In this document: piece after piece, positions 17,281 through 24,883 of the stretch
Layout: every line of letters begins with the position of its first letter
How positions within the stretch are numbered: the first letter of the stretch is position 1
From: Candidatus Pelearchaeum sp.
Lineage (GTDB): Archaea; Thermoproteota; Nitrososphaeria_A; Caldarchaeales; Caldarchaeaceae
DNA: 43,497 nucleotides
Assembly (NCBI GenBank): GCA_015520425.1
Contig: WAQC01000032.1
Location: 1-43,497, forward strand
Direction of reading: 5' to 3'
Notes under the pieces: model-generated
Seen by the model: only the letters and a program-made list of their open reading frames with translations
What the model was told of the DNA's origin: nothing
The model's database searches: none
Program-made: the position numbers and the translations under genes

Positions 17281-18681
17281 TATTCCTCCTCTTGTCATCT
17301 TCTTCAGGTCCAGCACTTCGTCTATCGTCTTCTGGTCTATTACCCCTTCCTCCAGCAGTACCTCGCGAATCGTCTTACCTGTTTCAAGCATCTTCTTCGC
17401 AACCCTAGCTGCTTTGTCGTAGCCTATTATGGGGGCGACGACTGTAACTAGAGCTGGGCTACTCTCACCATAGCGCCTACACCTCTCTGGATTCGCCCTT
17501 ATCCCAGCTATACAGTTCTCCGCAAGATTCTTTGCAGTGTTTGCCAGTATCTCTATTGACTGGAGAAGGTCATACGCTATTAGCGGCATACCCATATTAA
17601 GCTCCAGCTCGCCCAGCCTGCATGCTACGCTAATCGCCTCATCATTACCTATAACCTGAGCGGCAGCCATTAGAGCTGACTCAGGTATAACTGGGTTAAC
17701 CTTCCCAGGCATTATTGAGGAGCCTGGCTGTACGGCGGGTAGCTCTATCTCGGCAAGCCCAGTATTGGGGCCTGAGCTCAGTATGCGGAGGTCATTCGCT
17801 ATCTTGAGTATGGATACCGCCACAGACCTGAGCGCTGCGCTCATCTCTAGACAGCAGTCGCGCGCTCCCATGGCTTCAAACCTGTTTGCAGCTATCCTGA
17901 AGTCTATTCCAGTCTGCTCGCGTAGCTGGTTTACCACGAGCTCGGCAAAACGTGGGTGCGCGTTAAGCCCAGTCCCCACAGCCGTACCTCCTATAGGTAG
18001 CTCCAGCAAGCTATCTAGAGCGTTGAGAACTCTTCTCCTACCCTTCCTAATCATCTCCGCATATCCAGAAAACTCCTGCCCCAGCGTTACTGGCACAGCG
18101 TCCTGGAAGTGAGTTCTACCAGACTTAACTATGTCGGCGAATTCTCGCGCCTTCTCGTCAAGCCTCTTCTCCAATAGCTCTAGGCTGGGGATGAGCTTCT
18201 TAACCACCAACTCAGCGGCGGAGACGTTTATCGCCGTGGGAAAGACATCGTTGGTTGACTGCCCCATATTCACGTGGTCGTTCGGATGTATGAGCGACTT
18301 ATCCCCACGCTTGCCCCCCAAAATCTCTATCGCGCGATTAGCGATAACCTCGTTGGCGTTCATATTTGTTGAGGTTCCAGAGCCTGTCTGGAACACATCA
18401 ACCACGAATTGGTCGTCAAGCTTTCCCTCCGCCACTTCAAGAGCTGCCTTTTCTATTGCAGAAGCCTTGTTGGGGTCTAGCAGGCCCAGCTCCTTGTTGG
18501 CTTTTGCGGCAGCATGCTTTATCAAGCCTAGAGCCCTTATGAATGGGCGTTGAAACCTGAGGCCTGAGATTGGGAAGTTCAGTATGGCGCGGGCTGTCTG
18601 GGCGGCGTAGTAAGCGTTCGCGGGAACTTGCATCTCACCCAAAGTATCGCGCTCAATCCTATACTCTCCAGCATCGCTCAT
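17269..18681 (-). CDS. fumC: Class II fumarate hydratase (aspartase/fumarase superfamily)
   Basis: 470 residues, full length for the superfamily. Motifs in order: SGTSTNMNANEVIANRA (about 103-119), HPNDHVNMGQSTNDVFPTA, GRTHFQDAVPVTLGQEF, GGTAVGTGLNAHPRFAE, and the catalytic loop PGSSIMPGKVNP (about 319-330). The reaction is probably fumarate + water to malate in the TCA cycle. Some segments lean to aspartase (VNPVIPE after the loop, where many fumarases have VNPTQ), so aspartate ammonia-lyase is the alternative. The SGT-SNMNANEV region and the GTAVGTGLN-HP segment lean to fumarase. It is a single gene, convergent with and slightly overlapping pncB. Confidence 0.82.
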   Translation of the reverse strand: MSDAGEYRIERDTLGEMQVPANAYYAAQTARAILNFPISGLRFQRPFIRALGLIKHAAAKANKELGLLDPNKASAIEKAALEVAEGKLDDQFVVDVFQTGSGTSTNMNANEVIANRAIEILGGKRGDKSLIHPNDHVNMGQSTNDVFPTAINVSAAELVVKKLIPSLELLEKRLDEKAREFADIVKSGRTHFQDAVPVTLGQEFSGYAEMIRKGRRRVLNALDSLLELPIGGTAVGTGLNAHPRFAELVVNQLREQTGIDFRIAANRFEAMGARDCCLEMSAALRSVAVSILKIANDLRILSSGPNTGLAEIELPAVQPGSSIMPGKVNPVIPESALMAAAQVIGNDEAISVACRLGELELNMGMPLIAYDLLQSIEILANTAKNLAENCIAGIRANPERCRRYGESSPALVTVVAPIIGYDKAARVAKKMLETGKTIREVLLEEGVIDQKTIDEVLDLKKMTRGGILAK

Positions 18682-18727
18682 ACTAGTCCTAATTTATGCT
18701 GCTAAATTTAAACCACTCACCCGTCTC

Positions 18728-19783
18728 CTAGCTTATTCCAATATCGTTAAGAATGTTCCTGATTTCTTCATCCTTTAGGTTAAGCTTATGCAGTATCGTG
18801 TACCTTTCTTTTCTTAGGTTTGGAGCGAGCTTAACCGCTTCTGTGAAGACATCCTCGTCTATACCTAACTCTTTCAGGGTTGATGGCGCGTGCATTGTTT
18901 TTAGGGCTTGCTTTACGCGCCGCCAGTTGGCGTTGTGGAGGTATGAGGTGAATATTGTCGCTATTCCGCATCGCTCTCCGTGTAGTGGGGGAGAGTCTAG
19001 GAGATATTCTAGAGCGTGTGCTATTAGGTGTTCGCTCCCGCTGCATGGCCTGCTGCTCCCAGCTATCCCCATAGCCACGCCAGCGCTGATGAGCGCCTCT
19101 ACTACTGTTCTTATCCCATCAGCCTCTCCCTTGCCTATGATTTCCGCAGAGCGCATAACCACTACCGAGCTTAGATACGCCAGATGCGCGGCGTATCTCC
19201 CATAGTATTCGCCAGTCTCCCTATGGCCCAGCCACCAGTCGCGGACAGCGCTATACTTGGCTACTAGGTCTCCGCATCCGCTTATAGTGTAGCGCATGGG
19301 GGCCAGCTTGATAACCTCCATATCCGCGATTATCTCAGTGGGCATCACGGATTTTCTAGAATATGCATGGCCCTCTTTACGTATGGAGGTCATCGGGCTA
19401 GCTATACCATCATGCGAGGCCACTGTTGGAATGCTAAAAAGCGGCAGGTTGAATGTCTCTGCCACAACCTTAGCCACATCCAACACTCTTCCCCCGCCTA
19501 TCCCTATTATAGCCCCATAGCCCGCGCGGATATTATTCGCCAGAGAGTCAAGCCACTCATTAACAGATGAAGACGAGTCAAGGATAACCACGTCAAACGA
19601 GATTTTCTCTGCTGCTTCCTCCACCTTCTTGCCGAGTAGCTTATATGGTGTGGGGCTGGTCAGCATCAAAGCCCTAGAGCCAGCCGTAGCTCTCACACGC
19701 TCAGCTATGACTGGGCCTAGTCTCTCGCCCACGATAACAGCGCGGGGAAGCTCCATAGCGTGTATGTCGGCAGCTCTATCCAT
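18728..19783 (-). CDS. egsA: sn-glycerol-1-phosphate dehydrogenase
   Basis: 351 residues. It reduces dihydroxyacetone phosphate to sn-glycerol-1-phosphate, setting the stereochemistry of archaeal membrane lipids. NAD(P)-binding motif: IIGIGGGRVLDVAK (about 93-106). Substrate and metal-site segments: SIPTVASHDGIASP, SGCGDLVAK (Asp ligand), GSEHLIAHALE (His ligand) and PLHGERCGIA (His ligand), all as in the archaeal enzyme. The start at 19783 adds nine residues before MELPRAV; the Met at residue 10 is a possible alternative. An AT-rich element (about 19807-19826) between this gene and the divergent regulator gene could serve both promoters. Confidence 0.93.
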   Translation of the reverse strand: MDRAADIHAMELPRAVIVGERLGPVIAERVRATAGSRALMLTSPTPYKLLGKKVEEAAEKISFDVVILDSSSSVNEWLDSLANNIRAGYGAIIGIGGGRVLDVAKVVAETFNLPLFSIPTVASHDGIASPMTSIRKEGHAYSRKSVMPTEIIADMEVIKLAPMRYTISGCGDLVAKYSAVRDWWLGHRETGEYYGRYAAHLAYLSSVVVMRSAEIIGKGEADGIRTVVEALISAGVAMGIAGSSRPCSGSEHLIAHALEYLLDSPPLHGERCGIATIFTSYLHNANWRRVKQALKTMHAPSTLKELGIDEDVFTEAVKLAPNLRKERYTILHKLNLKDEEIRNILNDIGIS

Positions 19784-19854
19784 GTCTCAGCGTCTCTGCG
19801 AGAGGATGCTATAGAAAATAATAAGTCTCACGCCGCTGTGGTTAGCCGTGGAGA

Positions 19855-20823
19855 ATGTTTCCTCCATGCGAGATGATGGTAAGGGATTTCCTTCCTAATG
19901 TTAGGGGTGTTATGATTCACCGTCTTCGGAAGAATGGCCACTCCCAACTTGCCATAGCCAAGTTGCTGGGAATAACCCAGGCCGCTGTGAGCCAATCACT
20001 TAGAAGGAGCGAGTCATTCTACCAGAGGAAGCTCCAGCAGATGGGGATATCTGCTGAGGAGATAGAGCTCCTCTCTAAGCTCCTTCACGAAGACTTGCTA
20101 GAGAGCCCAGAGCGCTCAAACGGCACGCTATACGCCTTCTGGAGAAAGCTACTAGGTGATGGTAGGCTCTGTGAGTATCACCGCACACTATACCCCCAAC
20201 TCGCCTCATGCGAGATATGCATGACACCCATTAGCGCTGAAACACTTGACGCTAAGAGGCTTGATGTAATAAGACAGCTTGAAGAGGCTGTGAAGAGCAT
20301 AGAGCGCTCACCATTTTTCTCTAACATCATGCCAGAGGTTTCAGTCAATATTGTTTATAGCGTGGATAATCCGCAGACCACCGCTGATATAGCTGCTGTT
20401 CCTGGGAGGATTGTCAAGGTTGGGGGGCGCGTCCAGGCTGTCGGTAGGCCGGTTTTCGGAGCTTCGCAGCATATGGCAAACGTCCTGCTGGCGGTAAGCG
20501 CCGTAGATAAGCGCGTGAGAGCTGCTATAAACCTAAGAAACGACCAAGGAATGAAAGAGGCAGTTAAATCGCTCAACATACACTCGCAAGTTATTGAGCC
20601 CAGTAGAGCCGAGCTTACGGAGGATGACGTTATAAGGTCTGTGGCTAGTGCTTACGCGTATTTGAAAACCCTGCCAGCCGCCGTCTTTCATGAGGGAGGC
20701 GTGGGATACGAGCCAGCAACATACATATTTGGAGAAAACCCGATACAGCTAGCCAACATAGCTAGGAAAATCGCCAGACTCTACGTAGGGCTCGCCAGAG
20801 CGTCTAAGCCTAGTAAGGGCTGA
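19855..20823 (+). CDS. thiR: HTH-ThiN fusion transcriptional regulator (ThiR-like)
   Basis: 322 residues. An N-terminal helix-turn-helix (about 25-55, SQLAIAKLLGITQAAVSQSL) is followed by a helical linker and a small Cys/His cluster (LCEYHRTLYPQLASCEICM, about 106-124). A C-terminal domain (about 155-315) resembles ThiN, the archaeal thiamine-phosphate synthase domain: NIVYSVDNPQT, then DIAAVPGRIVKVGGR and GGVGYEPATYIFGENP. Archaeal proteins with this architecture are ThiR repressors that sense thiamine phosphates. No thiamine gene lies in the window, so its targets are elsewhere. It is divergent from egsA. The final 75 bases overlap the convergent peptidase gene, an unusually long antisense overlap. 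Confidence 0.85.
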   Translation: MFPPCEMMVRDFLPNVRGVMIHRLRKNGHSQLAIAKLLGITQAAVSQSLRRSESFYQRKLQQMGISAEEIELLSKLLHEDLLESPERSNGTLYAFWRKLLGDGRLCEYHRTLYPQLASCEICMTPISAETLDAKRLDVIRQLEEAVKSIERSPFFSNIMPEVSVNIVYSVDNPQTTADIAAVPGRIVKVGGRVQAVGRPVFGASQHMANVLLAVSAVDKRVRAAINLRNDQGMKEAVKSLNIHSQVIEPSRAELTEDDVIRSVASAYAYLKTLPAAVFHEGGVGYEPATYIFGENPIQLANIARKIARLYVGLARASKPSKG

Positions 20824-22200
20824 TACCGATATAATCAAAAGCACCGCGAGTGAAAAGACGAGAAAGAGGAGAAACTGGGAATCCCGAAGGTCTCCCGCCA
20901 AGGTGGAGTCATCAGCGAATAGGCCTAGTCGTCTGAAGGTATTGTCGGTCGCCCCATCGCTAAGCATGGAGAAGATAGAAACAACATCCTGCGTCTCCCT
21001 TATGCTAACATTATTCTTGTTTAGATAGGCGAAGAAGTCCTCAAACAAATTTAGGCCATGCTTCTTGTATAATGTGTGGAAGACTAAGTATGATGAGGCA
21101 TAGTAGAGTGTTGGATTATGTGTTGGTGATGAGCGGCTCCACCCCACTATAAAACCCGCGGGATATGGAACGTTCTGAGAAACAGCCAAAAGACTATCCT
21201 CAACAGCTTTAACACCTCTAAGCCCTATGTTGTTTAGAAGGTATATTGAGAAGAAGTTGGCTGCTCCCTCGTGGAACCATAACAAGTCTTCATCTATGCC
21301 AGCGCTCCATAGGTAGTGGTGGATAAGCTCATGAACTGCGACATGCTCCATTATCCCAGGAAGCATCCTTATCGTGAATATGTTGATGTTAATATCGCCC
21401 AGCCCAGAGGGAAGTATGGGCACATAGCCGTCTACTCCCTCATAAAATGTACGCGGAAGGAAGAAGCGCACCGTGATATTCTCTGGCCTCACTTTGAATA
21501 GTTCCGTCATATTAGGAGAAAGGTCAGAGTATAGCATTAGGATATGACGCATATACGCTGAGTATTTCTCAGGAACAACACCCCTAAAACCATCAATAAC
21601 TATCTCATCAAAGCTTAGAGGTCTCTCCAAATTGTAGCTAATCCAAACCCTACCAGAGGGTAGTGGAAGAGTGAAAATAACGTTAATGTTATCCTTAGCC
21701 TTGCTGAACTGTTGCGGCTGGACACTATACTCATTAACCTCAGCCACGTTTTTGATACGAATAGCTAGCTTTCCAGAGAGCTTGTCGTCAATCATTATTA
21801 AGGGTGATAGAAAGAGCGCCCTATCATCAACAATTAAGGAAGCCATCTTAAAACTGTAGCGTAGGCTTATTGTATCGTATTCCAATGTGGAGATTGTTAT
21901 GTTATTGTAGAATATGTTTGTCTCGCCAGGCGCTATGTAGAGCGGCGATACAATATAGCTCGGCCTTCCATCTGTGAAAGACCAGACAATACGCTCACCG
22001 CGCGGCACGGCTAACCAAGTCTCACCAATACCCATAGCTCGGAGAAACTTCGCGTTAATCGTTACTCTCACCTCAGCATCTCCGTCTTCATCCACAGTTA
22101 TAACATAGGAGAGAGCATCCACTGGCTGTGTTAGGCTTGGTATGTTGGAAACTAGTAGTAGGGTGAAGACCAATATAGTGAGGAGAGTTTTCCTCTTCAG
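20749..22200 (-). CDS. Membrane-anchored gluzincin metallopeptidase (M1-like)
   Basis: The conventional start is TTG at 22173 (474 residues), but the frame continues upstream to an in-frame CTG at 22198-22200. Starting there gives an N-terminus with KRK followed by a hydrophobic core, a textbook signal peptide that the shorter version lacks. An extracellular beta-rich domain (about 25-260) precedes HELIHHYLWSAGIDEDLLWF with the following HEGAANFF. This is an HExxH zinc site with the third ligand Glu 17 residues after the second His, close to the M1 pattern. A C-terminal transmembrane helix (about 440-460) anchors it. It follows the small HTH gene directly (stop at 22201-22203). Substrate unknown. 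Its 3' end overlaps thiR by 75 bases. Confidence 0.72.
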   Translation of the reverse strand: MKRKTLLTILVFTLLLVSNIPSLTQPVDALSYVITVDEDGDAEVRVTINAKFLRAMGIGETWLAVPRGERIVWSFTDGRPSYIVSPLYIAPGETNIFYNNITISTLEYDTISLRYSFKMASLIVDDRALFLSPLIMIDDKLSGKLAIRIKNVAEVNEYSVQPQQFSKAKDNINVIFTLPLPSGRVWISYNLERPLSFDEIVIDGFRGVVPEKYSAYMRHILMLYSDLSPNMTELFKVRPENITVRFFLPRTFYEGVDGYVPILPSGLGDININIFTIRMLPGIMEHVAVHELIHHYLWSAGIDEDLLWFHEGAANFFSIYLLNNIGLRGVKAVEDSLLAVSQNVPYPAGFIVGWSRSSPTHNPTLYYASSYLVFHTLYKKHGLNLFEDFFAYLNKNNVSIRETQDVVSIFSMLSDGATDNTFRRLGLFADDSTLAGDLRDSQFLLFLVFSLAVLLIISVSALTRLRRSGEPYVESGDFPSYVG

Positions 22201-22575
22201 TTACTCATCACATACGTGGCAGGAGTCTATATCAACGTCAGGCTCTATTTTCTTATGTATATCGCATAGCATCCGCTTCTTACGTATCTCCGCAACCACT
22301 TCGTTAAATTTTCTCGCTATCTCTGTCTGCGGCGTCTTATTCAATATCAACACCACTATCTCGTTTATCTTTTCATTCACCTCTTTCACATTCTCCCAAT
22401 TTACAACAACACCCCTAACCCCGCGCATATAGTTGCTTATCGCCGCCTGCGTAACCCCCAGCGCACGCGCCGCCTCCTCTTGAGTATAACTATGCTCTAG
22501 GATTAGTTTCTTAGCTACCATAGCTCTTATTACTGGTATTGTGAGCTTGGACTCAATTTCTGCTGGAAGTAGCAT
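22201..22575 (-). CDS. Small HTH transcriptional regulator with C-terminal Cys/His cluster (COG2522-like)
   Basis: 124 residues. An Xre-type helix-turn-helix (about 30-52, YTQEEAARALGVTQAAISNY) is followed by helices and a C-terminal LCDIHKKIEPDVDIDSCHVC, a C-x2-H ... C-x2-C set that probably binds zinc. The same layout makes up the first 125 residues of the ThiR-like regulator 2 kb away, here without the ThiN ligand domain. It is the first gene of a minus-strand pair with the membrane metallopeptidase, which begins immediately at its stop codon, so it may control that gene or the divergent envelope genes. An AT-rich element at about 22584-22613 could be its promoter. Confidence 0.8.
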   Translation of the reverse strand: MLLPAEIESKLTIPVIRAMVAKKLILEHSYTQEEAARALGVTQAAISNYMRGVRGVVVNWENVKEVNEKINEIVVLILNKTPQTEIARKFNEVVAEIRKKRMLCDIHKKIEPDVDIDSCHVCDE

Positions 22576-22679
22576 AACGCGCGTTTTATTAATCGTGTTA
22601 GTGAAATAAAAGCATTACTTGAAGCGTATTCTCGTAGAAACGGTTAAGTAAAAGAATATTGCCCAAGGCCAATTCTGGT

Positions 22680-22697
22680 TATAAACTATAATAAATT
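22680..22697 (+). promoter_or_regulatory. AT-rich promoter element, copy 1
   Basis: TATAAACTATAATAAATT precedes the four-helix membrane protein gene. It differs from copy 2 (28111-28128) at two positions: the sixth base (A versus C) and the last base (T versus A), so 16 of 18 match and 16 of the first 17. It probably contains the TATA box of the plus-strand envelope genes. Its distance to the starts at 22727 or 22745 fits a short leader. Confidence 0.5.
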
Positions 22698-22726
22698 CAA
22701 CCATACTGCAGTAGGAACCAGCATAG

Positions 22727-23284
22727 GTGCAGAGGGTGGTCGGAATGATTGTTCCTCAGCAAATCACGCCGCCACCTCCTCCAACATGGCTTGACCCCGC
22801 TGTATTCCTCACCGACCTAGCATGGACGCTAATCAGAACTATAGTGACCTTCATTATCTCTTTCGGCATAGGCTTAGCGTCGCTGGGAGTCCTTGACAGG
22901 CTCACCCCTGGGGTTAGGGAAGTGAATAATATCCGCAACCACCCAATAGCTGTAGCGCTATTCGCGCTGGGCATATTCATCTTCCTCACATTCAGCCTGC
23001 TCGGCGCGGTTATATCTCCCCTACCAATAGGAATTACCTCTGGTCTAGGCCCCACAGTAAGTCCAGTGCTTATCTTCGCATATAGGATAACAGCGCTCTT
23101 AGCTGGCTTCCTGCTCTCGCTCTTCTTCGCATTCATCTACTACAGAATTCTAGCGCACCTGAGACCCTTCGGAATAGATTTGGACGAGATTGATAAAGAC
23201 GCCGTAGCTACGGGGATATACGTCCTGGGCTACTTGATATTCCTGGGAGCGATAATCTACATGGCTCTAGTGATTCCTGCATAG
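22727..23284 (+). CDS. Four-helix integral membrane protein, unknown function
   Basis: 185 residues. In-frame Met codons at 22727 and 22745 are both possible; the later one gives MIVPQQITPPPPPTWLDP. After a proline-rich N-terminus there are about four membrane segments: around residues 28-52, 75-97, 115-140 and 160-182. No catalytic motif is visible. The loop HLRPFGIDLDEIDKDAVATG before the last helix is charged and probably cytoplasmic. It starts the plus-strand series opposite the HTH/peptidase pair and is followed after 30 bases by the M6-like metallopeptidase, suggesting an operon. I do not recognise the family. Confidence 0.6.
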   Translation: MQRVVGMIVPQQITPPPPPTWLDPAVFLTDLAWTLIRTIVTFIISFGIGLASLGVLDRLTPGVREVNNIRNHPIAVALFALGIFIFLTFSLLGAVISPLPIGITSGLGPTVSPVLIFAYRITALLAGFLLSLFFAFIYYRILAHLRPFGIDLDEIDKDAVATGIYVLGYLIFLGAIIYMALVIPA

Positions 23285-23314
23285 TGGAGAAATCCCAAGA
23301 TAGGGGATAGGCAT

Positions 23315-24883
23315 ATGAGGAAAATCGCCGCAACCAGCGTCTTCGCAATTCTAATCATAGCAAGCATCGCACACGCGTATGCGGCTAAGCCACTCGTTGA
23401 TGAGGATTTCCAAGACCCGCGGATACCTTGGGAGCCTAGGCCTGTGACAGGAGGGCAGAAAACATTGATAATTCTTGTTGAGTTTTCGGATGTACGGTTC
23501 CTATCTCCCTTAAGCTATATACAGCAATTGGTTAGTAGTGTTGATGATTTCTTCAGACGGTCATCTTACGGCAAGATGTGGATAGAATACGACATATTGG
23601 AGACTGTAATAACATTGCCCAGACCGATGGCCTTTTACGGTAGTCCAGAGCCTGGAAACATGTTGGGAGACTCTGAGGCGGGTTTGTTACAATATTACAG
23701 AGATATATTCACTCTTCTTCGCGGAATGTCGCCGTTTAGGCTGGAAGACTATAAACACTTCGTAGTTATCCACGCTGGGGGAGATGAGGCGATAAGCGGA
23801 AACCCATACGAAAACTGGAGCCACTGTTATTGTCTTGGTCCTGCGGCTGAAGAGCTGGGTGATGCCAACCCTATTGCGGCGCTTATAGGTGTGGAGGGGG
23901 TTTGGGGTGTATCCACGTTTAGCGAGCAGGAAGATTGGGCGGTGTTCGCTCATGAATTCACGCATAGCTTGGGTATAAGCGACCTCTACGTATATGGGGA
24001 GCAGGGCTATAGTGCGAGGAGCGAGGTAGGGTATTGGTCTAATATGGACGCTGGAGCATTTCTAAACCCGCCAGCAGACATAGATGGATGGAACAAGTAT
24101 ATCCTCGGATGGATAGATGCAATTACACACAATAAGGGAGAGGCGGAATACGTGATTAACACGCTTGACACAAATCAAGAGCCGAAAGCAATAATAATAC
24201 CGATTAACGATGAAGAATACTACTTCCTCCATGCTAGGAGAAAAGTCGGGCAGGATGAAGCGCTACCTGCTGAGGGTGTCTTAATATTCAAGATAAACAA
24301 GATGCGCTCATTCAGCATGGAGGGAAGGCTACTAGCAGAGTTAAAAGACGCGAACCCAAAAACACCAGAAGAGTGCAGATTTTTGGCAGAGAGAAATAGG
24401 CTGTGCGAGGTTCTTGACGCGCCATACAACACGCCTGGAAAACAATATACTGCTGTAACACCTATAGGCGAGGTATATTTACTCGTCTTAAAGGAAGATA
24501 AGTTCATTGATAACGTTAGTGGTATTAGTGTTACTGTAGCTGATGTTGGAGATGGCTCATTTAAGCTAAGAATCTCCTCTATTGGCGGCGCAACTGAAGA
24601 AGAGGAGGAGGCTAAAACCGAGGAGACGATAACGATAACCTCCACAGTGTATCAGACCGTTACGGAGACGCTAGTTACAACAGTAACCACCGTTGGGACA
24701 GTTACAAAGACCGTCGTGGTTACTTATACCGTTAAGGAGAAAGAAGTTGAGATAAGGACCGTAGTAGATTACGCTCCCCTGCTTTTGGTTCTAACTGGAC
24801 TAGTAATGGGTATGGCGTTCATGGGAGCCTTAACGAGGAGAAGTAGAAGAATACCACCACCTCCACCGCCGTATAGGACATGA
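23315..24883 (+). CDS. Secreted, membrane-anchored M6-like metallopeptidase
   Basis: 522 residues. A signal peptide (1-23, ending AHAYA) is followed by a peptidase domain with KTLIILVEFSDVRF and DDFFRRSSYGKMWIEYDI, typical of the M6 (immune inhibitor A-like) family, and the zinc site AHEFTHSLGISDLY (H213, E214, H217, with D223 as the third ligand). Residues 425-480 are a Thr/Val/Glu-rich stalk (TITITSTVYQTVTETLVTTV and on), then a transmembrane helix (about 486-506) and a short basic Pro-rich tail. It is thus an ectoenzyme held off the cell surface. Its stop overlaps the next gene's start (ATGATGA). The target protein is unknown. Confidence 0.82.
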   Translation: MRKIAATSVFAILIIASIAHAYAAKPLVDEDFQDPRIPWEPRPVTGGQKTLIILVEFSDVRFLSPLSYIQQLVSSVDDFFRRSSYGKMWIEYDILETVITLPRPMAFYGSPEPGNMLGDSEAGLLQYYRDIFTLLRGMSPFRLEDYKHFVVIHAGGDEAISGNPYENWSHCYCLGPAAEELGDANPIAALIGVEGVWGVSTFSEQEDWAVFAHEFTHSLGISDLYVYGEQGYSARSEVGYWSNMDAGAFLNPPADIDGWNKYILGWIDAITHNKGEAEYVINTLDTNQEPKAIIIPINDEEYYFLHARRKVGQDEALPAEGVLIFKINKMRSFSMEGRLLAELKDANPKTPEECRFLAERNRLCEVLDAPYNTPGKQYTAVTPIGEVYLLVLKEDKFIDNVSGISVTVADVGDGSFKLRISSIGGATEEEEEAKTEETITITSTVYQTVTETLVTTVTTVGTVTKTVVVTYTVKEKEVEIRTVVDYAPLLLVLTGLVMGMAFMGALTRRSRRIPPPPPPYRT

